Of a stretch of 64,000 bases of DNA, positions 50,739 through 61,252 are shown piece by piece (within the stretch, counting starts at the first letter, position 1; every line of letters begins with the position of its first letter). The notes below the pieces were generated by a model that saw nothing but the letters and a program-made list of their open reading frames with translations, was not told where the DNA came from and ran no database searches. The position numbers and the translations under genes were made by a program. Source of the DNA: an uncultured Merdimonas sp. (GTDB lineage Bacteria > Bacillota > Clostridia > Lachnospirales > Lachnospiraceae); contig CALWAZ010000016.1 of the NCBI GenBank assembly GCA_944375725.1, positions 1 to 64,000 on the forward strand, read 5' to 3'.

Positions 50739-52252
50739 TACTTGTCACCTCCTGCGATTGCCTTCATCACCGTCTCCTGAGACAGACTCTCTGTAATCTC
50801 TCCGACCTTCATACCATCACGCAGGACAGCCATCTTCGTACAGGTACGAAGCATTTCCTCGATCTCGGAGGAAATGAAGATGATGCCTTTTCCTTCCTTT
50901 GCCAGCTTCAGCACCAGCTTCTGAATCTCTGTCTTGGTTCCGATATCAATACCACGGGTCGGCTCGTCGAGAATCAGGAAATCCGGATCTGTCGCAAGCC
51001 AGCGCCCCAGAATTACCTTCTGCTGATTTCCTCCGGACAGCTGTTTGATCAGTGTCTCACGGCTGGCCGTCTTAATCTGCAGCATATCTATGTACTTGTC
51101 TGCCAGCTCAATCTGCTTGCTCATGGGAAGCAGACGGAACATGCCTCTCTTGGCCTGAAGAGCCAGGATAATGTTCTCACGTACAGACAAATCTCCGATG
51201 ATACCCTCTGCCTTTCTGTCGTCCGGCAGAAGTCCCATGCCAAGCTTCATGGCATCGATGGGAGCATTGATCTTTACTTCTTTTCCCTTTACCTTCAGGG
51301 TACCGGTCTGATTCTTATCCGCGCCGTAAATAACACGGGCCAGTTCGCTTCGTCCGGAGCCCAGAAGTCCGGTCAGGCCGACCACCTCTCCCTTGTGAAC
51401 CTGAAGGTTGAAGGGCTTGATCGTTCCCTTGTGGCTCATGCCTTCCGCGTCAATCAGGATATCCTCATCGGAGAATACCGGGGACTCGTCAGACTTGATG
51501 GAAGCCAGATCATCGAAATCCTTACCCATCATAGCCGCTACCAGCTTCACTCTGGGCAGATCCTCGATGGGATACTCCCCTACCAGCTGGCCGTCACGCA
51601 GAACGGTAATCCGGTCGCAGACCGCGTATACCTGCTCCAGGAAATGGGTTACGAAGATGATTCCCACGCCCTTTGCTTTCAGCTGGTTCATAAGCTTGAA
51701 CAGCTTTTCCACCTCGTTGTCATCCAGAGAGGAGGTAGGCTCATCGAGAATCAGAACCTTGCAGTCCATATCCACCGCGCGGGCAATGGCGATCATCTGC
51801 TGAAGAGCCAGGGAATATTCTTCCAGATTCTGAGTTACGTCTATATCCATGTCAAGATCCTGTACGATTTTCTGGGATCTTTTTACCATCGTTTTCCAGT
51901 CTATTGTTCCGATTTTTGTTTTCGGCTCACGGCCGATAAACAGATTCTCTGCCACACTCAGATTCGGACAGAGGTTTACTTCCTGATACACCGTGGAGAT
52001 TCCTTTTTTCTGAGCGTCCAGTGTGGAATGGTTTACCACGGGACCATCAATTCCATCCACGCGGATTTCTCCCGCCTCAAATGCGTTGATACCGGTCAGA
52101 CATTTGATCAAAGTCGATTTTCCTGCACCGTTCTCCCCCATCAGGGCGTGAATCTCACCCTTGCGGAGGGTAAAGTCCACATGATCCAGAGCCTTTACGC
52201 CAGGGAAGGTCATACAGATTCCGCGCATGGTCAATACTACGTTATTGTCCAT
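50738..52252 (-). CDS. Furanose ABC transporter ATP-binding protein (YtfR/RbsA-like)
   Basis: 504 residues with two ABC domains. First: Walker A GENGAGKST (39-47), Walker B VLILDEPTSSLDD. Second: the degenerate P-loop GLLGSGRSE typical of RbsA-like second halves, then QLSGGNQQKVILGRWL and FLILDEPTRGIDIG. Energises uptake of a sugar across the membrane. AAGGGTG upstream of ATG; a hairpin at 52275-52303 separates it from the first binding-protein gene and probably lowers its expression relative to the binding protein. Confidence 0.95.
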   Translation of the reverse strand: MDNNVVLTMRGICMTFPGVKALDHVDFTLRKGEIHALMGENGAGKSTLIKCLTGINAFEAGEIRVDGIDGPVVNHSTLDAQKKGISTVYQEVNLCPNLSVAENLFIGREPKTKIGTIDWKTMVKRSQKIVQDLDMDIDVTQNLEEYSLALQQMIAIARAVDMDCKVLILDEPTSSLDDNEVEKLFKLMNQLKAKGVGIIFVTHFLEQVYAVCDRITVLRDGQLVGEYPIEDLPRVKLVAAMMGKDFDDLASIKSDESPVFSDEDILIDAEGMSHKGTIKPFNLQVHKGEVVGLTGLLGSGRSELARVIYGADKNQTGTLKVKGKEVKINAPIDAMKLGMGLLPDDRKAEGIIGDLSVRENIILALQAKRGMFRLLPMSKQIELADKYIDMLQIKTASRETLIKQLSGGNQQKVILGRWLATDPDFLILDEPTRGIDIGTKTEIQKLVLKLAKEGKGIIFISSEIEEMLRTCTKMAVLRDGMKVGEITESLSQETVMKAIAGGDK

Positions 52253-52274
52253 AATTACACCCTTTCATTTAGGA

Positions 52275-52303
52275 AGGGGAGACCCGACTTTCGAGTCTCC
52301 CCT
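52275..52303 (-). terminator. Attenuating hairpin between binding protein and ATPase genes
   Basis: Nine-bp stem AGGGGAGAC / GTCTCCCCT with inner CGA/TCG pairing. Little T follows. Typical of partial read-through between an abundant binding protein and its membrane genes. Confidence 0.55.
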
Positions 52304-52364
52304 CCTTGCCAGCTTCTAATCTGTCTTATGCAAAGCTTTTTGTATCTTCTGTGTCAGATTCAGC

Positions 52365-53486
52365 TTAGTATGCACGAGCGTCGATGATATCCTGTGTCAG
52401 AACGGTCATCGGTGTGTCTACTCCGTTTACAGAGATAGACGGAACTGTATCATCATGTGCGAAGCAGCTCTCCTCTACGTATACCTCTGTCTCAACTTCC
52501 TCGCCTGCTTCCAGACCCTTGATGATTTCCTCTACCATCGGAGCAGCCAGCGGGTTGCACTCGAATACAGCGTTCAGGTCGCCGTCCAGGCAGTACTGAA
52601 GAGCGGTTCTTGCAGCGTCGAAGGAAACGATGATAACATCGCCGTCTACGCCGTAGCTTACGCCTGCTGCTGTCATGGCATCCATAGCGCCGAATGCCTC
52701 GTTATCGTTCTGGCAGATAACTACATTGAACTGTCCCTCATAAGACTTGCAGTAGGACTCCATAACCTGCTGTCCGCCTTCCTGAGTGAAGTCACCGGTC
52801 TGAGAATCCAGGATGTTCCAGCCTTCTCTCTCAGCAATCTCATTGAAGCCTTCTGTACGTCCGATAGTTGCGGATGCACCTGTGGTTCCCTCGATTACAA
52901 GGATGTTCAGGTCTGTGATGCCCTTAGCGTCAGCATATGCTTTCAGCCACTCGCCGCATGCAAGACCCTCGGTCTTGAAGTCAGAACCAACCCATGCTGC
53001 GTACTTGTCAGAGTCATCAATGGTACGGTCGATAACGATTACCGGAATTCCGGCATCCTGGCACTCTGTCAGAACAGTATCCCATCCTGTGGAAACGATG
53101 GGGTCGATGATGATGTAGTCTACATCCTGCTCGATGAATCCACGAACTGCCTCAAGCTGTACAGCGGAATCATTGTCGCAGTCTACGAACTGAAGGTCGT
53201 ATCCGTTCTCAGCGCTGAATACATCCTGGCAGGACTGTGTGGAAGCGGTACGCCAGTCAGACTCATGTCCTACCTGCGCGAAACCGATGGTCAGAGTCTC
53301 TCCGCTGGCTGCTGTGTCATCAGCTGCCGCGTCATCTGCAGCCGCAGCGTCGTCCGCCGCAGTTTCATCTGCTGCAGTTTCCTCTGTAGTAGTGGTTGCC
53401 GCATCCTTTGATCCGCCGCCGCAGCCTGCGATCATCGTAGCTGCCATTGCAGCGCAAATCAATACGCTCACGATTTTTCTTTTCAT
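52365..53486 (-). CDS. Sugar-binding lipoprotein (YtfQ/RbsB-like), first of two
   Basis: 373 residues. Signal peptide, lipobox IAGC (Cys 22), then a low-complexity Thr/Ala/Asp/Glu linker (about 29-61) before the binding domain (LTIGFAQVGHESDWRTAST; QDVDYIIIDPIVSTGWDTVL; VICQNDNEAFGAMDAMTAA). The linker would hold the domain away from the wall. Codon use is notably uniform, as in strongly expressed genes. ATG behind GGGAGGTTTC; the frame continues to 53705 through the promoter and is rejected. Directly downstream of the YesMN regulators, its probable controllers. Confidence 0.94.
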   Translation of the reverse strand: MKRKIVSVLICAAMAATMIAGCGGGSKDAATTTTEETAADETAADDAAAADDAAADDTAASGETLTIGFAQVGHESDWRTASTQSCQDVFSAENGYDLQFVDCDNDSAVQLEAVRGFIEQDVDYIIIDPIVSTGWDTVLTECQDAGIPVIVIDRTIDDSDKYAAWVGSDFKTEGLACGEWLKAYADAKGITDLNILVIEGTTGASATIGRTEGFNEIAEREGWNILDSQTGDFTQEGGQQVMESYCKSYEGQFNVVICQNDNEAFGAMDAMTAAGVSYGVDGDVIIVSFDAARTALQYCLDGDLNAVFECNPLAAPMVEEIIKGLEAGEEVETEVYVEESCFAHDDTVPSISVNGVDTPMTVLTQDIIDARAY

Positions 53487-53584
53487 TATTGAAACCTCCC
53501 TATGTATTCTTGCCAATCTCTCTTGGCTATGGTCTAATATTACCTTACAAAGGGAAAGATTGATACGGACATCCTTTTGAATTA

Positions 53585-53613
53585 AGTATAATTTTTTACT
53601 GATTTTTGAACAG
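53585..53613 (-). promoter_or_regulatory. Possible promoter of the sugar transporter operon
   Basis: Minus-strand -10 TATACT (53585-53590), 17 bases, weak -35 CTGTTC (53608-53613), as expected for a promoter that needs an AraC-type activator. Confidence 0.45.
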
Positions 53614-53656
53614 ACTGTGAACAAAGTTTGATTTTTTTTTGAAAAAGTTCGTTTTT

Positions 53657-55111
53657 TTACGTTCTGTCCCGAACCGCCGGAATCACAATCATAAATTCCG
53701 TCCATTCTCCGTACACACTCTCTACAGATATTCCGTATTCGGCTCCATAATTCAGCTTAAGCCTCTGGGCCACATTGAACAGTCCGAAGCCCGAGGGATC
53801 GCTTCTGTCCACCTCAGCCCTGCCCTCCATCAGCTGCCGGACCTTCTCCAGCCGCTCCGGCTCCATGCCTCTGCCGTCATCCCATACCCGGAAGACCAGC
53901 TTTTCTTCCTTTTTCTCTCCGGTGACCCGGATATGGCCCAGCCCCCGCTTATTCTTGATGCCGTGGTACAGGGCGTTTTCCACCAGAGGCTGCAGGGTCA
54001 GCTTCAGTATCTGATATTCATAAAGCTCCTCCGGTATTTCAATGGCGTACTCCAGAATATCCCGGTAACGGAACTGCTGAATCTGCAGATAGCTGCGGAT
54101 ATGGGCTTCCTCTTCCTTCACGGAAATATAATCTCTTCCCTTGCTCAGGGTCGTCCGGAAAAAATCGGACAGCGTCGTGACCATCATCACCACTTCATCC
54201 TTCCGGCCGGCCTCCGCCAGCCAGATAATCGTATCCAGCGTATTATACAGAAAATGGGGATTAATCTGCGCCTGGAGAAGCTTCAGCTCTGTGGCCCGGA
54301 GGTTCAGCTGCTCCACCCGGATATCCTCCACCAGATTTCCGATCTTTTCAACCATGGAGTTGAAGCTGGAATTCAGCACCGCCAGCTCCGCGCTGTTGTC
54401 TGCCTCCGCCCGCACCGTAAAATCTCCTCCGGCCGCCTTTCTGGTCACCTCGCAGAGCCGGCCGATGGGTACCATGATACTCTGCATCAGCTTCTGGCTG
54501 ATCAGAAACGCGCTGATCAGAATCATCAGAAACACAATGCTGGCCATCCGGACTGTCTGATCCACATCCGCGCGGATCCCCTCTCTGAGCGCCTCCAGAT
54601 TCGTGGTCTCATAGTATATGTATTCCTGGATCTGCTCCTGAATCAGCTCGGTCAGCACCCGGATATCCAGATCCAGGCGCTCCATATTGATATCATAGGA
54701 GCCGCTGGTCTTGGCATCCTCCTGGATTTCTTCCACGCGGACCTCGAGAGTATCCAGACATTTCAGAATCCTCTGCAGCCTCTGCTTCGCGTACTCCACA
54801 TCCGCCGACTCATACAGGCCCTGAAATACATGCCGGGCGTCCTCTATAAGGCGCTGGGGCTCTTCCGTGTCAATCAGCTCATCCGCCCGCTCCGAATTGG
54901 CCACAATGATATACATGAGATAATCCAGATCTTCCTTGAAATCTATATTGTAGGCATTGGCCTTTGTAATATTTTCCACCACTTCATCGTAGCGGTCTGA
55001 AAACCGCTGCATAATAAATACCAGATAAAGGATCAAGACCGTCAGCGGAATCAGACAGACCATAAGAAGCATATTCAGACGGTTCTTGATCGACGCTTCC
55101 TTTTTCCACAT
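53657..55111 (-). CDS. Sensor histidine kinase (YesM/LytS-like)
   Basis: 484 residues. Membrane segments at about 13-34 and 190-207 frame a 155-residue extracellular helical sensor; a HAMP linker follows (about 210-265), then the His_kinase domain with the phospho-acceptor His286 in QAQINPHFLYNTLDTIIWL, and an HATPase part (VENALYHGIKNKRGLGHI; VWDDGRGM). It should phosphorylate the response regulator encoded just upstream (61-base gap). Placement before the furanose transporter suggests that it senses the sugar, perhaps through a loaded binding protein. Confidence 0.95.
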   Translation of the reverse strand: MWKKEASIKNRLNMLLMVCLIPLTVLILYLVFIMQRFSDRYDEVVENITKANAYNIDFKEDLDYLMYIIVANSERADELIDTEEPQRLIEDARHVFQGLYESADVEYAKQRLQRILKCLDTLEVRVEEIQEDAKTSGSYDINMERLDLDIRVLTELIQEQIQEYIYYETTNLEALREGIRADVDQTVRMASIVFLMILISAFLISQKLMQSIMVPIGRLCEVTRKAAGGDFTVRAEADNSAELAVLNSSFNSMVEKIGNLVEDIRVEQLNLRATELKLLQAQINPHFLYNTLDTIIWLAEAGRKDEVVMMVTTLSDFFRTTLSKGRDYISVKEEEAHIRSYLQIQQFRYRDILEYAIEIPEELYEYQILKLTLQPLVENALYHGIKNKRGLGHIRVTGEKKEEKLVFRVWDDGRGMEPERLEKVRQLMEGRAEVDRSDPSGFGLFNVAQRLKLNYGAEYGISVESVYGEWTEFMIVIPAVRDRT

Positions 55112-55171
55112 ACCTTCTCCTTTTGTCCGGATACGGAAAGCACGGCACGGTTTTCCCGCCGGACGCCTGCG

Positions 55172-56782
55172 CTACACCCTTGAGCGGAACTCCCTGGGCG
55201 TACATTCCTGTGTCTTTTTAAACAGATAACTGAAATAGTGCGGATCCTTATAGCCTACCGCAAATGCGATTTCCGCCGTCTTCATCGTTGTGCCCCGGAG
55301 CAGCTCTTTTGCCTTCTCCATCCGTACATGGGTCAAGTATTCGATAAAGGTCTGCCCCGTTTCCTGGCTGAAAATCGTGCTGAAATGATTGGGACTTAAG
55401 TTTACGGAAGCCGCCACCGTATTCAGGGAAATGTCCTCATTGTCAAAGTTCTGCTCTATGTAGTCTCTGGCATTTTTCAGAAGGGAACTGTACTTCTTGC
55501 GGGACATGCCCTCCCGAAGCTCTATGGCCGTCTCCAGGACCTTTTTCAGATACTGTTCCGTGGACTCCACGGAAGAAAAGACGTCCGGCTGCTTCTGAAA
55601 ATCCCCGCAGCGCTCTACCAGGATGCCAGGCTCGCAGCCCAGCTTTTCCAGCATTCCCGCCGCCGCGAAATAAGTATCCATGGTCACATACTGGCGGAAC
55701 ATCAGAGACTTGATATTTTTTTCTCCCAGGCTTGCGAAATACTCTTCCACAAAATGGGTAGCCTCGCTTTTCAGTCCGGTTTTCAGAAAGCTTTCCACGA
55801 CTCTCCGGTCCAGTCTGCCCGCGCTCAGGGTGCTTAAAGCCATATCCTCATCCGAGCCGCCCGGAAGCGCTTCGGTGCTTCGGACAATCTGATTCCGTTT
55901 TACAAGATACCGGAGCGCGAAAGCGCGGCTGGCTTCCTCAAAGCAGCGGTTCATTTCACTCAGGCGCTCTGCCGGCTCCCCCACGCCTCCGAAATAGGTC
56001 AGGCTCCGGGACTGGGACAGCACAGATTTCAGGCTCTCCACAAGCCTGTCCTCTATCTCGGAAAGAGACTGATCCTCCCCTTCCTTCAGCACAAACGCCC
56101 AGCCTTCCACGCCCAGCTCCACCATCAGAACCTCCGGTCTCTGCTCCGTCATTTCCTCGATGGCCCGGGTGGCCGCGTTCAATTCCTCTGAGTAGCCCTC
56201 TACCCCATCCTCCGCAAAGACCTGAAACAGAATAATATTGTAGCGCTTGGCGGCCAGATCAAAGCCGGCTTCCTTTCCCTCCTTGAGAAGGGCGGATACC
56301 TGCTTCTGGCCAGACACAAGGTTTCTGAAAAAGTTCTGCCGCGCCAGCTGGGTGTTTTCCATCCGCTCCTTCTCAAAGGTCTCCAGGAACTTTTTCTGCT
56401 GCTGTTCCTCTTCCACCTTTTTTCCGACCTTCTTCACAGCCTCCAGAAGCTGCGCGCCTGAAATAGGCTTCACCAGATAGTCCGTAATCCCGATGCTGAT
56501 CGCCTCTTTGGCGTAATCAAATTCGTCGTAGCCGCTCAGGATGATGATCTTGATATCCGGAAACTCCTGCTTTACCAGCCGGGAAAGCTCCAGCCCGTCC
56601 ATAAAGGGCATCTTAATATCTGTAATCAAAATATCCGGCTGGGTCTTCTGTATCAGCGGGTAGGCCAGCTCTCCGTCGCTGGCCTCTCCCACAAAGGAAA
56701 AGCCCTCCTGCTCCCAGTTGATATTGTTTTTGATGCCCTCGCGCATCACAACTTCGTCTTCCACCAAAAACACTTTCAGCAT
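55172..56782 (-). CDS. Response regulator with AraC-type DNA-binding domain (YesN-like)
   Basis: 536 residues. Receiver domain 1-120 with Asp55 in ILITDIKMPFMDG, a long central region (about 130-420) typical of YesN proteins, and a C-terminal AraC domain with two helix-turn-helices (YIEQNFDNEDISLNTVAASV; LLRGTTMKTAEIAFAVGYKD). Expected activator of the transporter operon. ATG behind GGGAG; it lies 139 bases after the pentulose kinase, beyond a terminator, so it is probably transcribed separately from araA. Confidence 0.95.
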   Translation of the reverse strand: MLKVFLVEDEVVMREGIKNNINWEQEGFSFVGEASDGELAYPLIQKTQPDILITDIKMPFMDGLELSRLVKQEFPDIKIIILSGYDEFDYAKEAISIGITDYLVKPISGAQLLEAVKKVGKKVEEEQQQKKFLETFEKERMENTQLARQNFFRNLVSGQKQVSALLKEGKEAGFDLAAKRYNIILFQVFAEDGVEGYSEELNAATRAIEEMTEQRPEVLMVELGVEGWAFVLKEGEDQSLSEIEDRLVESLKSVLSQSRSLTYFGGVGEPAERLSEMNRCFEEASRAFALRYLVKRNQIVRSTEALPGGSDEDMALSTLSAGRLDRRVVESFLKTGLKSEATHFVEEYFASLGEKNIKSLMFRQYVTMDTYFAAAGMLEKLGCEPGILVERCGDFQKQPDVFSSVESTEQYLKKVLETAIELREGMSRKKYSSLLKNARDYIEQNFDNEDISLNTVAASVNLSPNHFSTIFSQETGQTFIEYLTHVRMEKAKELLRGTTMKTAEIAFAVGYKDPHYFSYLFKKTQECTPREFRSRV

Positions 56783-56852
56783 AAATTGTACTCCCTGTTT
56801 TTCTGCCCATGGCAGAGATTTTCTCTGTCATATCCACAGTTCCCTTATGCGG

Positions 56853-56888
56853 AAAAAGAAGATACCGCCAAAAGCGGCATCCTCTTTC
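56853..56888 (-). terminator. Terminator after the araR-araA-kinase run
   Basis: Minus strand: AAGAGGATGCCGC pairs with GCGGTATCTTCTT (two wobbles), TTTT loop, followed by a T-rich tail. Confidence 0.8.
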
Positions 56889-56921
56889 CTCAAGGTTACC
56901 ATAGACAACTATATTCTTCCC

Positions 56922-58517
56922 TTACCTCAGATGCTCCACTGCCGCCCGCTCGATGGCAAGGCCTTCCGTGTAGCGCGCGAGGAAGGTGTCAAAGCCCTTT
57001 ACATCTGACTCATCCGGCCGGATCGTCTCTCCCTTTTCACCCGCGAATACATGATCGGAGAGATAAGCGGCAAGAGTCTCCTCTGCTCCTTTGTTCTTCA
57101 TGTAAGAGGCCAGAAGCGCAATGCCCCAGGCGCCGCCCTCTCCCGCCGTCTCCATGACGGTTACGGGAACATCCATGGCTGCCGCCATAATTTTCTGTCC
57201 CACGCCTTTGGTCTTAAACAGTCCTCCGTGTCCAAGGACCTCGTCAGCTTCCACTCCTTCTTCCTTGAAAAGAATGTCCAGGCCGGTCTTCAGAGCGCCC
57301 AGCGCCGTAAACAGATGTACCCGCATGAAGTTTGCCAGATTAAACCGCGCCTCCGGCGTGCGGACAAACATGGGCCGGCCTTCCTCGAAGCCTGTGATGT
57401 GCTCACCGGAGAAGTAATTGTATGCCAGAAGGCCGCCGCAGTCCGGATCTCCCTCCAGCGCTTTGTTGTAAAGGGTGCCGAACAGCTTATTCATGTCCAC
57501 TTCCACGCCGAAGCTCTCCGCGAACTCCTTGAAAAGGCCCACCCAGGCATTCAGGTCAGAGGTGCAGTTATTGCAGTGCACCATGGCCACCGGGCTGCCG
57601 TCCGGCGTCGTCACCATATCAAGCTCGGGATGTACTTTTTTCAGTCCGCGCTCCAGCACGATCATGGCAAATACGGAAGTACCCGCTGACACGTTTCCGG
57701 TTCTGGGCCGCACACTGTTTGTAGCCGCCATACCGGTTCCCGCGTCGCCTTCCGGCGGGCATAAGGGCGTTCCGGCTTCCAGCTCTCCGGTGGGATCCAG
57801 AAGCTTCGCTCCCTTCTCCGTAAGGACGCCTGCCTGCTCTCCGGCTGTCTGCACCTTGGGCAGAATCTCGCGGATCTTCCAGGGATAGCCCTTGGGCGCT
57901 GTCAGTTCCTGGAACTGATCCAGCATTCTCTCATCAAACTGGCCTGTGGCTGAATCAATGGGGAACATACCGGAAGCCTCTCCGACTCCCATATTCTTCT
58001 CCCCGGTCAGCTGCCAGTGGATATAGCCTGCCAGCGTGGTCATAAAGCTGATCTCCGGCACATGCTCTTCCTGATTCAGAATTGCCTGATACAGATGGGC
58101 AATGCTCCAGCGCTGGGGAATGTTGAACTGAAACAGCTCAGTCAGCTCCTGGGACGCCTGGCCCGTAATGGTATTTCTCCAGGTACGGAAGGGCACCAGC
58201 TGCCTGTCATCCTTATCAAATACCAGATATCCGTGCATCATGGCGCTGATTCCCATGGCTCCCAGCCTGGTCAGGGTTACGCCGTATTTCTGCTTTACAT
58301 CCTCTTTCAGGGCCGCGTAGCTTCCCTGAAGGCCTTTCCAGACCTCATCCAGCGCGTAGGTCCAGATTCCGTTTTCCAGCTGGTTTTCCCAGTCATAGCT
58401 TCCGGAAGCGATCGGCCTGCAGCTTTCATCAATCAGGACCGCCTTGATTCTCGTGGAGCCAAGCTCAATGCCAAGGACTGTCTGTCCGTTTAAAATCTGT
58501 TCTTTTGCTGTACTCAT
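56922..58517 (-). CDS. araB: Pentulose kinase, probable L-ribulokinase
   Basis: 531 residues, FGGY family. [17 protein letters not shown] (about 15-31) starts the kinase fold; [25 protein letters not shown] and [21 protein letters not shown] are later motifs. The length and context (directly after araA, 31-base gap, under AraR) indicate phosphorylation of L-ribulose; its sequence leans toward the long xylulokinase-like group used in clostridial arabinose operons. No ribulose-5-phosphate epimerase (araD) is in the window. ATG at 58517 behind GAAGGAGGG; the frame to 58583 overlaps araA. Confidence 0.85.
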   Translation of the reverse strand: MSTAKEQILNGQTVLGIELGSTRIKAVLIDESCRPIASGSYDWENQLENGIWTYALDEVWKGLQGSYAALKEDVKQKYGVTLTRLGAMGISAMMHGYLVFDKDDRQLVPFRTWRNTITGQASQELTELFQFNIPQRWSIAHLYQAILNQEEHVPEISFMTTLAGYIHWQLTGEKNMGVGEASGMFPIDSATGQFDERMLDQFQELTAPKGYPWKIREILPKVQTAGEQAGVLTEKGAKLLDPTGELEAGTPLCPPEGDAGTGMAATNSVRPRTGNVSAGTSVFAMIVLERGLKKVHPELDMVTTPDGSPVAMVHCNNCTSDLNAWVGLFKEFAESFGVEVDMNKLFGTLYNKALEGDPDCGGLLAYNYFSGEHITGFEEGRPMFVRTPEARFNLANFMRVHLFTALGALKTGLDILFKEEGVEADEVLGHGGLFKTKGVGQKIMAAAMDVPVTVMETAGEGGAWGIALLASYMKNKGAEETLAAYLSDHVFAGEKGETIRPDESDVKGFDTFLARYTEGLAIERAAVEHLR

Positions 58518-58548
58518 TTTCGTAAAACCCTCCTTCACTTTCCGGCTC

Positions 58549-60036
58549 TTAACGGAATACCGCCGCGTTCCAGCGGAGCTCATTCTTCAGTCCGCGGATC
58601 GTGGTATCCTTGTCAATATATACTACCTCAATGCCCATGGCAGCTGCCCAGTCTCCCAGCTGCTCTGCCGTCAGGTCGTAGGTGAACGCCGTATGATGGG
58701 CTCCTCCCGCGAGAATCCAGCTCTCGGCTCCGGTCGCCAGATCGGGCTGAGGTGTCCAGAACGCGGTAGCCACCGGAAGCTTCGGCATGGGCTTCTCCGG
58801 CTTTTTGCAGTCCACATTGTTGATAATCAGGCGGAATCGGGTTCCCAGATCCACCAGGGACGCGGCAATGGCCGGGCCGGTCTTGGACGTGAATACCAGA
58901 CGGGCCGGATCCTCTCTGTCTCCCATACTTAAAGGCTGTACCTTAATGCCGATGGGACCGTCCGCGATAGACGGGCATACCTCCAGCATATGAGCCTCCA
59001 GAATGCCTTCCTTGCCGGGAACCAGATTGTAGGTATAGTCTTCCATGAAAGAGGTTCCCTTGGCGTCCTTCATGCCTTCTGTCATCACCTTCATCAGGCG
59101 TACCATGGCGGCTGTCTTCCAGTCTCCCTCTCCGCCGAAGCCGTAGCCCTTTTCCATCAGGCGCTGAATCGCAAGGCCCGGAAGCTGCTTTAAGGCGCCC
59201 AGATCTCCAAAGTGTGTCACTATCGCCTGATAGTTCTTCTCCTTCAGGAAGCGCTCGAAGCCGATCTCAATGCCGGCCTGCACAGCCACATGATCGCGGA
59301 ATTCCTTCTCGTCGCGGCCCTCCAGGAGAATATCATATTTGCTGTAATATTCCTCCACCAGAGTGTCGATATCCGCCTGGGATACATCCTGTACATACTC
59401 CGCAATCTCGTTCACCGGATAAGCGTCGATTTCCCAGCCGAACTTGATCTGCGCCTCTACCTTGTCTCCCTCTGTCACGGCCACATTCCGCATGTTGTCA
59501 GCCACACGCACCACGCGGATATGGCTGCTCTCCATGATGCCCACAGCCGTGCGCATCCAGGAGGCGATACGCCGGATGACCTTCTCATCCATCCAGTGTC
59601 CTACGATCACCTTGCGCTCGATGCCCATACGGGTCACAATATGGCCGAACTCCCGATCTCCGTGGGCTGACTGGTTTTCGTTCATGAAATCCATGTCAAT
59701 GGTATCGTAGGGGATCTCCACATTGAACTGGGTGTGCAGATGAAGCAGAGGCTTTCTGTACTCCTGCAGTCCCAGAATCCAGGACTTTGCCGGGGAGAAG
59801 GTATGCATCCAGGTGATGACGCCCGCGCACTCCTCATCCGCGTTTGCCTCATTGAAGGTCCTGCGGATCAGCTCATTGGTAATGAGCGTCGGCTTCCACA
59901 CCACCTCATAGGGGAGCAGGCCTGACTGATTCAGGTACTCCACGATCTTTTTGGAATGCTCTGCCACATGCTCCAGGCATTCATCTCCGTACAGATCCTG
60001 TGATCCGGTCGCAAACCAGAACTTGTAGTTTTTCAT
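58549..60036 (-). CDS. araA: L-arabinose isomerase
   Basis: Converts L-arabinose to L-ribulose; Mn2+-dependent, cytoplasmic. 495 residues, the usual length. [21 protein letters not shown] is the family N-terminus; metal and active-site residues lie in [34 protein letters not shown] and the C-terminal [16 protein letters not shown] at 60036 behind ATGGAGGT; the frame runs on to 60144 but that overlaps araR. 44 bases after araR. Confidence 0.98.
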   Translation of the reverse strand: MKNYKFWFATGSQDLYGDECLEHVAEHSKKIVEYLNQSGLLPYEVVWKPTLITNELIRRTFNEANADEECAGVITWMHTFSPAKSWILGLQEYRKPLLHLHTQFNVEIPYDTIDMDFMNENQSAHGDREFGHIVTRMGIERKVIVGHWMDEKVIRRIASWMRTAVGIMESSHIRVVRVADNMRNVAVTEGDKVEAQIKFGWEIDAYPVNEIAEYVQDVSQADIDTLVEEYYSKYDILLEGRDEKEFRDHVAVQAGIEIGFERFLKEKNYQAIVTHFGDLGALKQLPGLAIQRLMEKGYGFGGEGDWKTAAMVRLMKVMTEGMKDAKGTSFMEDYTYNLVPGKEGILEAHMLEVCPSIADGPIGIKVQPLSMGDREDPARLVFTSKTGPAIAASLVDLGTRFRLIINNVDCKKPEKPMPKLPVATAFWTPQPDLATGAESWILAGGAHHTAFTYDLTAEQLGDWAAAMGIEVVYIDKDTTIRGLKNELRWNAAVFR

Positions 60037-60080
60037 TGCTTTTTTACCTCCATTGTCTGCTTTCAAAGTGTTCCTTGTTT

Positions 60081-61196
60081 CTATTTTGATGAAAGTGTTC
60101 CGCTGCCAGCGCAGCGCCTGACAGATTCCCGTTCTGCCAGCCACACATCAAATTCATATCCTTCCCGGGCTCCCGCCTTTCCGCCTCCCCGGCGGAGTAT
60201 CATGGACAGCAGCAGCTCTGCCGCCTTTTCTCCCAGCTTTTCCTTCGGATGATGCACGGAGGTCAGTCCCACATCTCCATACGCAGCCAGGTCTGTATCG
60301 TCCACACTGATGACGGACAGATCCCCGGGAACCCGTATGCGGTTTCTCTTCAGCAGCTCTATCAGCTCCACCGCCGCCCCGTCATTGTAGCAGAAGACGG
60401 CGCTGCAGCCCGAAAGCCGCTCCAGAATCCGCTGTTCCATCCGGTCAAAATGGCCGGTGTCTCCGGTATCGTACCAGACAAACCGGTTGTCATCCATGGG
60501 AACCCCTGCTGACCGAAGCTCCGAAAGGAAGCCCTGATAACGGCGCAGTCCCTGGCCGTCATCGGATTTCAGCAGACCGCCGATTTCCCTGTGGCCCATC
60601 TTCAGCAGATACCGTGCCGTGCACCGGCCGGCCTCTCTGTCATTTAACGCCACCACCGGACAGTCCAGCTCCGGATAGCCGCTGTTCAGAAACAGAATCG
60701 GAATTCCCTTGTCCAGAAGCTTCTGATACAGGGGAAGATTCGGATTCGGCAGAGCGCTCTTCACGGCCTCGATGATCAGCCCCCTCAGCTCCTGCTCCAG
60801 CAGGCTCTCAAGAATCTCCTCTTCCTTCTGAATCCGGTTGTTGGTGAAGGAAATCTGTACCTGAAAGCCTTCCGCTGAAAGAACCTGTTCTATGCCCTGG
60901 ATAATCTTCGGAAATATGTAATTGTCCACATAGGTGGTCACTACAGCGATCCTTCTGCTCTTTCCCTGCTCCTGCGCTTCCGGGTCCGTCACAAAGGTGC
61001 CGCTGCCCTGCTGCCCGTAAGTAAGGCCTTTCTCCTCCAGGACCTCCAGAGCCCTGCGGACGGTCTGGCGGCTCACGTCAAACTGTTCCCTTAAGGACTG
61101 CTCCGACGGCAGCTTGTCTCCCGGCTGATAAGAGCCCTCTGCAATTTTCTGCTCCAGCCAATCGGCAATCACCTGATATTTCGCCATTCCGTTCAT
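60081..61196 (-). CDS. araR: Arabinose repressor (AraR-type GntR/LacI hybrid)
   Basis: 371 residues: N-terminal GntR winged helix (1-75; QPGDKLPSEQSLREQFDVSRQTVRRALEVLEEKGL) joined to a LacI-type sugar-binding domain (about 85-360; IAVVTTYVDNYIFPKIIQGIEQVL, AVFCYNDGAAVELIELL, LSVISVDDTDLAAYGDVGLTSV). This combination is that of Bacillus AraR, which binds operators in the absence of arabinose. It starts the run araR-araA-araB. Repeated ACTTGTATT sites lie just upstream, implying self-regulation. Confidence 0.95.
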   Translation of the reverse strand: MNGMAKYQVIADWLEQKIAEGSYQPGDKLPSEQSLREQFDVSRQTVRRALEVLEEKGLTYGQQGSGTFVTDPEAQEQGKSRRIAVVTTYVDNYIFPKIIQGIEQVLSAEGFQVQISFTNNRIQKEEEILESLLEQELRGLIIEAVKSALPNPNLPLYQKLLDKGIPILFLNSGYPELDCPVVALNDREAGRCTARYLLKMGHREIGGLLKSDDGQGLRRYQGFLSELRSAGVPMDDNRFVWYDTGDTGHFDRMEQRILERLSGCSAVFCYNDGAAVELIELLKRNRIRVPGDLSVISVDDTDLAAYGDVGLTSVHHPKEKLGEKAAELLLSMILRRGGGKAGAREGYEFDVWLAERESVRRCAGSGTLSSK

Positions 61197-61220
61197 CCGA
61201 CGCCTGCCTGTTCTCTGTTT

Positions 61221-61252
61221 AAACTTGTATTGTTTTATTCGAAACTTGTATT
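61221..61252. promoter_or_regulatory. Tandem AraR-type operator half-sites upstream of araR
   Basis: AAACTTGTATT occurs twice in the same direction (61221-61231 and 61242-61252), spaced 21 bases start to start, i.e. two helical turns. The core TTGTA resembles the Bacillus AraR operator half (ATTTGTAC). Confidence 0.7.

Noticed and set aside
53487..53705. 73-residue N-terminal extension of the first sugar-binding protein
   Set aside because: It would run through the promoter; a perfect signal peptide with its own GGGAGG begins at 53486.
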